From positions 14,068 to 78,067 of the forward strand of contig DBMP01000016.1 in NCBI GenBank assembly GCA_002298145.1: a stretch of 64,000 nucleotides of DNA. The letters are read 5' to 3'. Source of the stretch: Spartobacteria bacterium UBA695 (GTDB lineage: Bacteria; Verrucomicrobiota; Verrucomicrobiia; Chthoniobacterales; Chthoniobacteraceae). Positions 33,455 to 41,946 of this stretch are shown here, piece by piece. The notes under the pieces were generated by a model, which did no database searches, was not told the DNA's origin, and saw only the letters and a program-made list of their open reading frames with translations. Numbering within the stretch: position 1 is the first letter of the stretch; each line of letters starts with the position of its first letter. A program made the position numbers and the translations under genes.

Positions 33455-34317
33455 GTTCTACATTTTCACCCGAGGCCTCGCTGAATGGGGCCTCGTCGAT
33501 TGCCGGGGAAGCGGCCACGGCTGGAGCCGTGAAGGTTCAGGGGCATCAGCGGCAGGGGCGGGTGTTTTCGCCATTACGCTTTCTCGTGGGCAAGGAGGGG
33601 ATCCTCTTTTTGCTGGCCCTGGTGGCGCTTTGGCAGGTGGTCAGCGGGCTTCATTTCCGAGGCGGCTACCTGTTCCCGTCGCCGCTGGTAACGGCCCAGG
33701 CGCTGCAAAAATCGCTGCCGGAATTGCTCAAGGGCACGGTTTCTTCGTTCCTGATCTTGATTCCCGGGCTGCTGCTGGCCATTGCGCTGGGGATTTTCTG
33801 GGGGCTCTTGGTGGGGACTACCCCGTTTTTGAGCCGGATGTTCTCGCCCTTTGCGCGCTTCGCCTCGCCGGTGCCGCCGACGATCTACGTCCCCTACGCC
33901 ATCGCGCTCTTGCCGACCTTCCAGACGGCGGCCGGGTTCGTGGTGTTTATCGGGGCGTTCTGGCCGGTATTCTTGAATACCGTGGCGGGGGCTTCGTCGC
34001 TGCAACAGCGTTACCGGGACAGCGCGCGCATCCTTGGGCTGGGGCGTGTGGAGTACTTGGTGCGCATTGTTTTCCCGGCCGCGCTGCCGCATATTTTCTC
34101 CGGCATCAGCGTGGGTCTGGTGTTCGCGTTCATCCTTTTGACGGTCGCCGAACTCTTTGGGGCCAATGCCGGGCTCGGGCGCTTCATTCAACTTTATGCC
34201 GACTACGCGGAGTACCCGCGCATGGTGGCGGGTATCCTTTACACCGGCGTGGTGGTCTTGATTGTTACGGAAATTGTCGAACAGATTAAGCGCCGGGCGC
34301 TATTCTGGGTAAAATGA
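33451..34317 (+). CDS. ABC transporter permease, SsuC/TauC type
   Basis: This 288-aa BPD-type permease has about six membrane spans, an SsuC-like FRGGYLFPSPLVTAQAL segment and the EAA-type loop LQQRYRDSARILGLGRVEYLVRIVFPAALPHIFSG. The N-terminal 45 residues are polar and variable. It overlaps the ATPase gene upstream and the methyltransferase gene downstream, tying import to the methyl-transfer enzyme. Confidence 0.9.
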   Translation: MSSTFSPEASLNGASSIAGEAATAGAVKVQGHQRQGRVFSPLRFLVGKEGILFLLALVALWQVVSGLHFRGGYLFPSPLVTAQALQKSLPELLKGTVSSFLILIPGLLLAIALGIFWGLLVGTTPFLSRMFSPFARFASPVPPTIYVPYAIALLPTFQTAAGFVVFIGAFWPVFLNTVAGASSLQQRYRDSARILGLGRVEYLVRIVFPAALPHIFSGISVGLVFAFILLTVAELFGANAGLGRFIQLYADYAEYPRMVAGILYTGVVVLIVTEIVEQIKRRALFWVK

Positions 34318-35366
34318 GTAAAGATAAATTGACTCCGTTGGAACGCTTCGCGGCCTATGGCGCGGGGCGGCCGATCGATCGCCTGCCTTGTGTGCCCATT
34401 GTCGGCAACACAGCGGCCCGCGTGATCGGCGTTAAAGTTTCGGAATTTCGCGGAAATGGCAAGCTGATCGCCGATGCGCAGATCGCCGCCTATCGCCGCT
34501 TCGGGTACGACGTGATCCGGATCTTCACGGATCTCTACACGTTGGCCGAGGCGATGGGGGCGCGCGTACACTACCCCGAGGACGAGACGGCTTACCTCGA
34601 AGCGCCCGCGATCGAATCCGTGGAAGAGATCGGCGCGCTGAAGGTGGTCGATCCCTTCAAAGACGGCGCTCTGCCGCAGCATCTCTACGCCATGGAGCGA
34701 ACACTCAAGGAGGTGGGCAAGGAAGTGGTCGTCAACGGCGCGCTGACGGGGCCGTTCACGAATGCCTCGTTTTTGATCGGCACGGAAACGCTCGTGCGCC
34801 TGCTGATCAAGAACCCGAAGGCGGTCCATGCCGTTTGCGAAGTCGCCTTCCAAAGCACGCTCGCCTACGCCAAGGCCATCATCGACATCGGCTGTACGCC
34901 GAGCCTCACGGACGCCATGTGCTCGTCCACGGTGATCAGCCCGCGGCAGTTCCGCGAATTCGGCGCGCCCTATTTGAAGCGCCTCGTGGATTATATCCAC
35001 AGCCGGGGCCGCGCGGTGACGCTGCATATTTGCGGCAAGACGTCGCCGATCTGGGATGCGATGGTCGATACCGGGGCCGACTGCCTTTCCCTCGACAACG
35101 CGGCTGACCTCGGCGAAGCCAAGCTGAAGGTCGGCGACCGGGTGCGGCTCATGGGCAATATCCCGCCCTCCGAAGTGGTCCTGCAAGGCACCCCGGAGGA
35201 CGTGCGCCAGGCCGTTTACCAGGTCGTGCGCAAGGCCCATGACAACCCCCGGGGGCTCATCGTCGCCTCCGGATGCAGCCTGCCGGTGGAGACGCCCTTT
35301 GCCAATATCGACGCCATGCTCGATGCCGTACGCGAAATCGGCTGGCCCATTTCCTCTTCGCTTTGA
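34314..35366 (+). CDS. UroD-fold corrinoid methyltransferase
   Basis: This 350-aa protein has LHICGKTS (H-x-C near 237-239) and IVASGCSLPVETP with the third zinc-ligand Cys. The N-terminus TPLERFAAYGAGRPIDRLPCVPIVGNTAARVIG is of the common UroD-family type. The 4-base overlap with the ABC permease indicates it acts on the imported compound, probably passing its methyl group to one of the two carriers. There is no carrier gene in this operon. Confidence 0.84.
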   Translation: MSKDKLTPLERFAAYGAGRPIDRLPCVPIVGNTAARVIGVKVSEFRGNGKLIADAQIAAYRRFGYDVIRIFTDLYTLAEAMGARVHYPEDETAYLEAPAIESVEEIGALKVVDPFKDGALPQHLYAMERTLKEVGKEVVVNGALTGPFTNASFLIGTETLVRLLIKNPKAVHAVCEVAFQSTLAYAKAIIDIGCTPSLTDAMCSSTVISPRQFREFGAPYLKRLVDYIHSRGRAVTLHICGKTSPIWDAMVDTGADCLSLDNAADLGEAKLKVGDRVRLMGNIPPSEVVLQGTPEDVRQAVYQVVRKAHDNPRGLIVASGCSLPVETPFANIDAMLDAVREIGWPISSSL

Positions 35367-35372
35367 TTTTTT

Positions 35373-36026
35373 ATGCCTAAGAAAAACCTCACTTGTTCCG
35401 ATTGCGGCACGCTGAACTGCTACCGCCGGGAGAAACAATTTCCACCCTTCTGCCAGACGCTGACCGCCCCGCCCCAGCTCCTCAAAAAAACCGTGGCGCG
35501 CTACCGGGGCCGGGGCTTGGACGCCCGCATGGCCCGGGCTGCGGCGGAGGTGGAGGGGACCTATTACGGCAAGCTGACGCGCGTGGAGGAGATCATCGCC
35601 TTTGCCAACCGCCTCGGTGCGAAGAAGATCGGCATCGCCACATGCATTGGCCTGAGCGCCGAGACCAAGGTGTTCGTCAAAATCCTGGAAACCCACGGGC
35701 TCCAGGCGCACACGGTGCTTTGCAAAGTCGGCTCGGTGGACAAAACCGAGATCGGCATCCCCGAGAACCTCAAGGTTAAGCCCGGCTGCCAGGAGTCGGC
35801 GTGCAACCCGATCCTTCAGGCGGAGCTGCTCAACGCGCAAAAGACCGATCTCAACGTCGTCGTCGGCCTCTGCGTCGGGCACGATTCGCTCTTTATCAAG
35901 CACTCCAACGCTCCGGTAACGACCCTTATTACCAAAGACCGGGTACTCGGGCACAACCCGGCGGCGGCGCTCTACACGAGCAATTTCTACTACACGCGCC
36001 TCTTTGACGGCTCGAAAAAACTGTAA
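35373..36026 (+). CDS. DUF1847 metal-binding protein
   Basis: This 217-aa protein has a cysteine-rich N-terminus C-x2-C-x4-C (LTCSDCGTLNCYRREKQFPPFC). Later it has IGIATCIGLSAETKVF, GCQESACNPILQAELLN and GLCVGHDSLFIKHSNAPVTTLI, the pattern of DUF1847. The family is found in anaerobes, often beside corrinoid methyltransferases, with no established function that I know of. It follows the methyltransferase by 6 bases and is closed by a terminator, so it is part of the import/demethylation operon. Confidence 0.85.
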   Translation: MPKKNLTCSDCGTLNCYRREKQFPPFCQTLTAPPQLLKKTVARYRGRGLDARMARAAAEVEGTYYGKLTRVEEIIAFANRLGAKKIGIATCIGLSAETKVFVKILETHGLQAHTVLCKVGSVDKTEIGIPENLKVKPGCQESACNPILQAELLNAQKTDLNVVVGLCVGHDSLFIKHSNAPVTTLITKDRVLGHNPAAALYTSNFYYTRLFDGSKKL

Positions 36027-36045
36027 CTGGTTGCGTGATACCGAT

Positions 36046-36082
36046 GGGCACATCCCGAGGAAGCGGGGTGTGCCCTTTTTTT
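36046..36082 (+). terminator. Intrinsic terminator after DUF1847
   Basis: The stem GGGCACATCCC/GGGGTGTGCCC has an 8-base loop, followed by T7. Confidence 0.9.
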
Positions 36083-36125
36083 CGGAGGTTGAAAAGGGGA
36101 GGGGTTCGGGCGTAGGTTTTCCCGC

Positions 36126-37520
36126 ATGCTCCCGCCTTTAGTTCCCGGATTGGAAGAAATCGTCGGCAAAGAGAACGTCCTCTGGAATGCCGTCGACCTG
36201 ACTGCGTACAGCTACGACGCGACAGCTGACCAGCCTCGGCAAACTCCTGACGTCGTGGTGTTTCCGACAACCGCCGAAGCCGTCCAAAAGATCGTCCACT
36301 TCGCCCGGGAACAGAAAACGCCCCTCTACCCGCGCGGCTCCGGGACGAACCTAAGCGGCGGCACCATTCCCCTGCGCAAGGGGATCGTCATTTCGTTCCA
36401 GAAGATGAACAAGATCCTGGAAATCGACGCCGAGAACCTGACGGCCACCGTCCAGCCGGGTGTCGTCATCGCTGATCTGAACGCAGCGGTGGCTCCCTTC
36501 GGTCTTATTTACCCGCCGGACCCGGGAACCGTCAGCACGGCCACGATGGGCGGTTCGGCGGCGGAGAACTCGGGCGGCCTGCGGGGGCTCAAGTACGGCG
36601 TCACGAAGCACTACGTGATGGGCATGGAGGTCGTGCTCGCTAACGGTTCGGCGGTTCGCTTTGGCGGGAAAACGGTCAAAAACGTTACGGCGTATGATTT
36701 TTCCAGCCTCTTCGTGGGCTCCGAAGGGACGCTCGGCATGATGACGGAGCTGACCGTCAAGCTGATCCCCGCTCCGAAGGCCCACCGGACTATGACAGCG
36801 GTCTTCAAGACGCTGGAGGACGCGGGCAATACCGTGGCGGGCATCATTAAGGCAAAGGTGATCCCGGCGACGCTGGAGATCATGGACCAGATGACCATCC
36901 GCACGGTGGAGAATTTTTCCAAAGCGGGCCTGCCTACCGATGCCCGGGCGCTGCTGCTGATCGAAGTGGACGGGATGTCCGAGGACCTCGTGGCACGGGA
37001 GGCGGAGGCGGTGGCGGGTGTGGTAAACGCCAACCATGGCGAGCTGAAAACGGCGGCGACCGATGCCGAACGCAATCAGCTCTGGGCGGCGCGGCGCAGT
37101 GCGCTTCCTGCCCTGGCTTCACTCAATAATACCGTGGTGCTGGAGGATGCCACCGTTCCGCGCAGCCGGATCACCGACATGCTGGTGGCCTGCGAGGCGA
37201 TTGGAAAAAAGCACGGGCTCACACTCGGCACCTTCGGCCACGCGGGCGACGGGAACCTGCACCCCACGATCCTTTGCGATAAAAACAACGCAGATGAAAT
37301 GGCGCGAATGCACCGGGCCGTGGAGGAGATTTTTGACGCCGCGCTCGGCTTCGGCGGGACGCTCTCGGGCGAACACGGCATCGGGATTGCCAAGATGAAG
37401 TTCCTCGGCAACGAGCTCGGCCAGAGCGGCCTGGAGCTGCTCCGGAGCGTTAAAGAAGCGCTCGATCCGGATTATTTGCTCAACCCCGGGAAGATGGTTC
37501 CCACGAAAGGAAACGCATGA
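36126..37520 (+). CDS. glcD: FAD-linked glycolate/D-lactate oxidase subunit (GlcD-like)
   Basis: This 464-aa flavoprotein has a PCMH FAD-binding domain: VVFPTTAEAVQKIVHFA, PRGSGTNLSGGTIP, VQPGVVIADLNAAVAPFGLIYPPDPGT and GGSAAENSGGLRGLKYGV. The C-terminal FAD-oxidase domain contains GTFGHAGDGNLHPTI and SGEHGIG. It oxidises a 2-hydroxy acid and passes electrons to the iron-sulfur partner at 37517-38842 (4-base overlap). GGGGAGGGG lies upstream as ribosome-binding site. The substrate may be glycolate, D-lactate or another 2-hydroxy acid. A link to 2-oxo acid chemistry of the Met enzymes is only possible. Confidence 0.88.
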   Translation: MLPPLVPGLEEIVGKENVLWNAVDLTAYSYDATADQPRQTPDVVVFPTTAEAVQKIVHFAREQKTPLYPRGSGTNLSGGTIPLRKGIVISFQKMNKILEIDAENLTATVQPGVVIADLNAAVAPFGLIYPPDPGTVSTATMGGSAAENSGGLRGLKYGVTKHYVMGMEVVLANGSAVRFGGKTVKNVTAYDFSSLFVGSEGTLGMMTELTVKLIPAPKAHRTMTAVFKTLEDAGNTVAGIIKAKVIPATLEIMDQMTIRTVENFSKAGLPTDARALLLIEVDGMSEDLVAREAEAVAGVVNANHGELKTAATDAERNQLWAARRSALPALASLNNTVVLEDATVPRSRITDMLVACEAIGKKHGLTLGTFGHAGDGNLHPTILCDKNNADEMARMHRAVEEIFDAALGFGGTLSGEHGIGIAKMKFLGNELGQSGLELLRSVKEALDPDYLLNPGKMVPTKGNA

Positions 37521-38842
37521 GTACGCCTGAATCGCCCACCGCTTACGACGAGCTCTCCCAGATCCGGCAGGAGACCGACCGGTGCATGAAGTGCGGCAAC
37601 TGCATGGCGGTCTGCCCCGTCTACGCCACGGAAAAAGTGGAGGCAGGCGTGACCCGGGCCAAGATCGCGGTGGCCGAGGCGGTCTTGAGCGGCGACCTCG
37701 CCCTGGACGACCCGAAGGTCTACCGGATGCTCTTCGATTGCCTGGTCTGCAAATCGTGCGCGGCCAACTGCCCGACCCGCGTGAACTTCGGGCGCATCAT
37801 GCTGGCGCTCCGGGCGGCGCTGGTGCGCAAAAACGGGCTACCCTGGCTTAAGAAGGCGATCTTCTCCACGCTGCGGCACCCGCGGCTTTTTGACGTGGGC
37901 ATGAAGGCCGGAGCGGTATTCAACGGTCTGGCGTTTCGCGGCGTGAAGGCGAAGGCGGCGATTGCGCCCCGGTCGCCGTTCGCCTGGGCGGGAGGGACCA
38001 TCGGTTTTGACGGGGAGCGCCTGTTCCCGGAGCTGGCGGTCAAGCCGCTGCGCGACCGCGTGCCTGAGGTGATCTCTGTCCCGGACGCGAAGTTCAAGGT
38101 CGCGTTTTTCACAGGCGATTCGCTCAACTACTTTTACCCCGACGCGGGGGCCGACGTGATCGAAGTGCTGACCGCCAACGGCGTCGAGGTGCATATTCCC
38201 AAGGGCCAGTCGTGCTGCGGCATTCCCGTGCTGGTGCACGGCGACGTCGAAACGGCGCGGGCCCTGGCGCGCAACAACCTCGACGTGTTCGAAAAATGTG
38301 GGGCCGAATACATCATTACTGGCTGCGGATCGTGCGGCGGCGCCTGGCAGCACGACTTCAAAGAGGTCCTGGCGGATGATCCCGTCTACGGCCCCAAGGC
38401 CGCCTATTGGGCCGAGCGCACCTATGACATTTCGACGTTCTTGACCGAGGTGGTCCACTTCCGCAAGCCGACGGGCCGCGTCGAGGCTTCCGTGACCTAC
38501 CATGATTCGTGTCACCTCAAAAAGTCGATGGGCGTATTCCGCGAGCCGCGCGAAATCCTCGGGAGCATCCCGGGGATCACGTTTAAGGAAATGGCGAAGC
38601 CCGACGCCTGCTGCGGCAGCGGCGGCTCCTACGTGCTGACGCATTACGAAACGGCCTCCAGCATCGGAAAGCGGAAGGTGGAGGACATTAATCGGACGGG
38701 GGCGGAGATCGTTTCCACCGGCTGCCCGGCCTGCATGATGCAGCTCCTGGATAACGTGAACCGCTTCGGCACGGGCCAGCAGACGCGCCACTACATCTCG
38801 CTGCTGGCCGAGGCCTATCGCAACGAAAAGGCGGCGTCTTAA
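37517..38842 (+). CDS. glcF: Iron-sulfur oxidoreductase subunit (GlcF/CCG-domain)
   Basis: This 441-aa protein has two [4Fe-4S] motifs (CMKCGNCMAVCP near residues 25-36 and CLVCKSCAANCP near 75-86) and two cysteine-rich CCG domains (SCCGIPVLVHGD and DACCGSGGSYVLTHYE). This is the GlcF/LldE/HdrB-like electron-transfer architecture and pairs with the upstream FAD subunit. The gene ends 8 bases before the convergent GH95 gene with no clear terminator between. Confidence 0.88.
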   Translation: MSTPESPTAYDELSQIRQETDRCMKCGNCMAVCPVYATEKVEAGVTRAKIAVAEAVLSGDLALDDPKVYRMLFDCLVCKSCAANCPTRVNFGRIMLALRAALVRKNGLPWLKKAIFSTLRHPRLFDVGMKAGAVFNGLAFRGVKAKAAIAPRSPFAWAGGTIGFDGERLFPELAVKPLRDRVPEVISVPDAKFKVAFFTGDSLNYFYPDAGADVIEVLTANGVEVHIPKGQSCCGIPVLVHGDVETARALARNNLDVFEKCGAEYIITGCGSCGGAWQHDFKEVLADDPVYGPKAAYWAERTYDISTFLTEVVHFRKPTGRVEASVTYHDSCHLKKSMGVFREPREILGSIPGITFKEMAKPDACCGSGGSYVLTHYETASSIGKRKVEDINRTGAEIVSTGCPACMMQLLDNVNRFGTGQQTRHYISLLAEAYRNEKAAS

Positions 38843-38850
38843 GGGCACCC

Positions 38851-41238
38851 TTAAAAGCTCAGCTCGATTTTTCCGCCTGGTGGAAGTTCGACCTGGCGGA
38901 GCGTCTCGCCGTGGCGAACGAGGCAGCGCCCGCCTTTCTCTGATCTGACGGTGCATTGCCTGACGCCGCAGGCCTGCCATGCGAAGCTAAGCTCAAAGCC
39001 GCCCCGGGCGCGGAAGCCGCTCATGGAGCCGTCGGGCCAGGCATCCGGGAGGGCCGGGAGCAGGTGAAGCACGGGGAGCGCCTCGCCCGTGCTTCTATCG
39101 GGCCGGGTCTCGTGGCTTTGCAGGAGCATTTCGGCAATGGCTGCGGTGCCTCCGAAGTTGCCGTCGATCTGGAAGGGGGGATGGGCGCAGAAGAGGTTTG
39201 GGTACGAGCCGCCGCCTTCATAGGCGGTGTCATTACCGTTCTTCGAAGCCTTGTTTACCGGCGTCAGCAGGTTTTTCAAAAGCGTGTGGGCGTGGTTGCC
39301 GTCGCCCAGGCGTGCCCAGAGGCAGCACTTCCAGGCCATGCACCAGCCGGTGCCTTCGTCGCCCCGGACTTCGAGCGTTTTACGCAGCGCCTGGGCGAGT
39401 TCGGGCGTTTGGCCCGGGGTGATGGTGCTGCCGGGAAAGAGGGCGAAGGCGTGGGAGACGTGCCGGTGCTGGAGATCGACTTCCTCGTATTCCTCGGGCC
39501 ACTCCAGGAGGCGTCCGTCGCTGCCCACGGCGGGCTTGGGCAGGCGGTCCTGGGCGGCCTGGAGCCGCGCCTGGAATTCGCCGTCTTCGCCGAGCTGGCT
39601 CGCCGCGCTTCGGGTGGCCTCAAAGAGCTGGGTGAGGATCTGGCTGTCCATGCTGCTGCCCGCGGAGAGCACGCCGCATTCGCCGTTAGGCAGGCGGTAG
39701 AGGTTCTCCGGCGAGGCGGTGGGGGAGACGATCAGGCGGCCCCGGGCGTCTTCGATCAGGAAATCGAGGAAAAACAGGCTGGCGTCTCTGAGGATCGGGT
39801 AGGCTTTCTTGAGGAAGGCGAGGTCGCCGCCAAAGCGGTAGTGTTCCCACAGGTGCAGCGAGAGCCAGGCCCCGCCCATGAGCCAGTAGGAGGCGGCGAG
39901 GTTGCGGTCGGTGGGGCAGGTGTCGGCCCAGAGGTCGGTGTTGTGGTGGGCCACGAAGCCGCCGCAGCCGTACATTTCCCGGGCGGTTTTGCGGCCGGAC
40001 TCGGCGACGCGCTCCAGGAGGTCGAAGAGCGGCTGGTGGCATTCCGCCAGGTTGGCGACTTCCACCGGCCAGTAGTTCATCTCGGTGTTGATGTTGATGG
40101 TGTACTTGGACCCCCACGCGGGCCAGAACTCCTGGTTCCAGATGCCCTGGAGGTTGGCGGGGAGGCTGCCGGGCCAGCTCGCGGAAATCGTCAGGTAGCG
40201 GCCAAAGTTAAAGTAGAGCGCGGCCAGGGCGGGGTCGGTTTCGCCCTCTAGAAGGCGTGCCTGGCGCTGGTCGGTGGGCAGAAGGCTGCTCTCGGTGCTC
40301 CCGAGGTCGAGCTGGACGCGGTCGGAGAAGCTCCGGAAGGCGCTCACATGGTCGACCAGCAGCGTGGGCCAGTTTTTGGCGGCTGCGCGCCGGGTTTGTT
40401 CGATGCTCTGGGCGGCGGGATCAGCGTGGCGGAAGGTGGTGGCGGCGGCGAAGAGGAGGGTAACGGCGTTGGCGTTTCGCACCACGAGCGTTTCGCCGAT
40501 GATGAGGGTCTCGCCGCCTTCGGGCAGCGCCTGGAGGTGCGCCGCGAAGCTGACGGCTCCTTCCCCACCGGCTTTCCCTTGGAGCAGCAGGCGGCGGTCG
40601 TCGTAGCCCCGGGTGGTATCGGCGTAGCGGGTGGAGTAGCTTTCGCGCGGGCCGCGTTCGATGCGGAGCCGCAGCGAGATGGAGGCGGGGTGGGAGGCTT
40701 CCAAGCGGAGGGCGATAACGCCGTCAACGGGGCTGGCAATGTGCGTGCGGGTGTAGTCGATGCCGCCCAGGGTGTAGGCGACTTTGGCGATCCCCTGGGT
40801 AAGGTCGAGCTCGCGGGCGTAGTGGGTCAGTAAATGGGCGTCGAACTGGGCCTCTTGATTGGAGGCGGTTTGGTCCAGGTTTGTGGCGTGTACGTCAACT
40901 CCGGCGTGTTCGAAGCTGATGAGGAGATCGGCCAGCGGTTCGTAACACCGCATGCTGTCGGGGATGCCGGCCAGGGCGTCGTTGGTGAGCGCGTTGGCTT
41001 CCGCGAGCCGTCCCTCGCGCAGGAGTTGCTGGATTTCCGGCAGGTAACGCCGGGCGCTCGGGTTGATTCGGTCGCGGGGACCGCCGTTCCATAGGGTGTC
41101 TTCGTTGAGTTGAACGCGCTCGTTGATGACGTTGCCGAAGACCATCGCTCCAAGGCGTCCGTTGCCGATGGGCAGGGCGCGGTTCCAGTCGTGGCCTGCT
41201 TCGTTGGCGTACCAGAGGCGAGCGGAAGTTGAATTCAT
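38851..41238 (-). CDS. GH95-family alpha-L-fucosidase
   Basis: This 795-aa glycoside hydrolase opens RLWYANEAGHDWNRALPIGNGRLGAMVFGNV and continues ERVQLNEDTLWNGGPRD, the GH95 N-terminal beta-domain signature. It contains WGSKYTININTEMNYWPVEVANL in the (alpha/alpha)6 catalytic domain and late QIDGNFGGTAAIAEMLLQSHE. No signal peptide is visible, so it is likely intracellular. It should release L-fucose (or L-galactose) from alpha-1,2-linked glycans. It pairs logically with the oxidative fucose-type operon at 60486-63726, 20 kb away. It stands as a single gene here. Confidence 0.93.
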   Translation of the reverse strand: MNSTSARLWYANEAGHDWNRALPIGNGRLGAMVFGNVINERVQLNEDTLWNGGPRDRINPSARRYLPEIQQLLREGRLAEANALTNDALAGIPDSMRCYEPLADLLISFEHAGVDVHATNLDQTASNQEAQFDAHLLTHYARELDLTQGIAKVAYTLGGIDYTRTHIASPVDGVIALRLEASHPASISLRLRIERGPRESYSTRYADTTRGYDDRRLLLQGKAGGEGAVSFAAHLQALPEGGETLIIGETLVVRNANAVTLLFAAATTFRHADPAAQSIEQTRRAAAKNWPTLLVDHVSAFRSFSDRVQLDLGSTESSLLPTDQRQARLLEGETDPALAALYFNFGRYLTISASWPGSLPANLQGIWNQEFWPAWGSKYTININTEMNYWPVEVANLAECHQPLFDLLERVAESGRKTAREMYGCGGFVAHHNTDLWADTCPTDRNLAASYWLMGGAWLSLHLWEHYRFGGDLAFLKKAYPILRDASLFFLDFLIEDARGRLIVSPTASPENLYRLPNGECGVLSAGSSMDSQILTQLFEATRSAASQLGEDGEFQARLQAAQDRLPKPAVGSDGRLLEWPEEYEEVDLQHRHVSHAFALFPGSTITPGQTPELAQALRKTLEVRGDEGTGWCMAWKCCLWARLGDGNHAHTLLKNLLTPVNKASKNGNDTAYEGGGSYPNLFCAHPPFQIDGNFGGTAAIAEMLLQSHETRPDRSTGEALPVLHLLPALPDAWPDGSMSGFRARGGFELSFAWQACGVRQCTVRSEKGGRCLVRHGETLRQVELPPGGKIELSF

Positions 41239-41335
41239 GGGGTGCGATTAAATTTTTCAAACCGATGCCATGCAAGCTTTTCCCGGGGAATGTTACGGGA
41301 TTCCATTTCCCGGAAAACGAGGCTACGCTGCCGCG

Positions 41336-41887
41336 ATGACGAATCCCTGCCCGCTCGCCCGTGTTTACCTTGCCGGTCCGGATGTTTTTTACCCGGAGCC
41401 GATGAAGGCGGCTGCTGAAAAGAAGAAGATCCTCGCCTCAGTGGGGCTGGAGGGGGTGTTCCCCCTGGATCAGGTCATTGATTCGGCGGGGCTATCCCCT
41501 GAGGCGCTTGCGCTGCGCATCGGGCAGGCCAATGAGGCGATGATGCGGGGGTGCGATATTGTGATCGCCAATATGGAGCCATGGCACGGGCCGAGCATGG
41601 ATGTCGGGACGGCTTACGAAATGGGTTACGCTCGGGCGTTGGGGAAAATCGTGCTGGGCTATACGCCGGATCGCCGCCGGTTTTCCGAGCGGGTGCAGGC
41701 GTTCCTGGGGGCGCAGGGCGCTCCATGGCCTTTCCAAGTCGAGGATTTTGGGGCGATGGCCGACAATTTAATGATGGTCAATGCCGTGACGGATTCCGGC
41801 GGGTCGCTGGAGATCCCGGCGACGTTTGAAGAAGCGGCGCGGCTGGCCCGCAGGCTCTGGGATGAAAAAGCGGCGCGGGGGAAATAA
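41336..41887 (+). CDS. Nucleoside 2-deoxyribosyltransferase-like protein
   Basis: This 183-aa protein of the PF05014 type shows ARVYLAGPDVFYPEPM at the start, then ADNLMMVNA and the acidic pair in CDIVIANMEPWHGPSMDVGTAYEMGYARALGK. Family members transfer or hydrolyse deoxyribose on nucleosides. The ATG at 41336 is chosen because the protein signature begins 8 residues later; an upstream extension lacks similarity. It is not obviously linked to its neighbours. Confidence 0.85.
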   Translation: MTNPCPLARVYLAGPDVFYPEPMKAAAEKKKILASVGLEGVFPLDQVIDSAGLSPEALALRIGQANEAMMRGCDIVIANMEPWHGPSMDVGTAYEMGYARALGKIVLGYTPDRRRFSERVQAFLGAQGAPWPFQVEDFGAMADNLMMVNAVTDSGGSLEIPATFEEAARLARRLWDEKAARGK

Positions 41888-41946
41888 AGCGGCTCTCTTT
41901 TTGGTTGGGGCGCTTATATAAAAGGGATTACGTTTCCCTTTGAGCG

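Noticed and set aside
33435..34289. 284-aa frame overlapping the SsuC-type permease
   Set aside because: It lacks membrane topology and motifs. The overlapping frame at 33451-34317 encodes a complete permease coupled to the ATPase.
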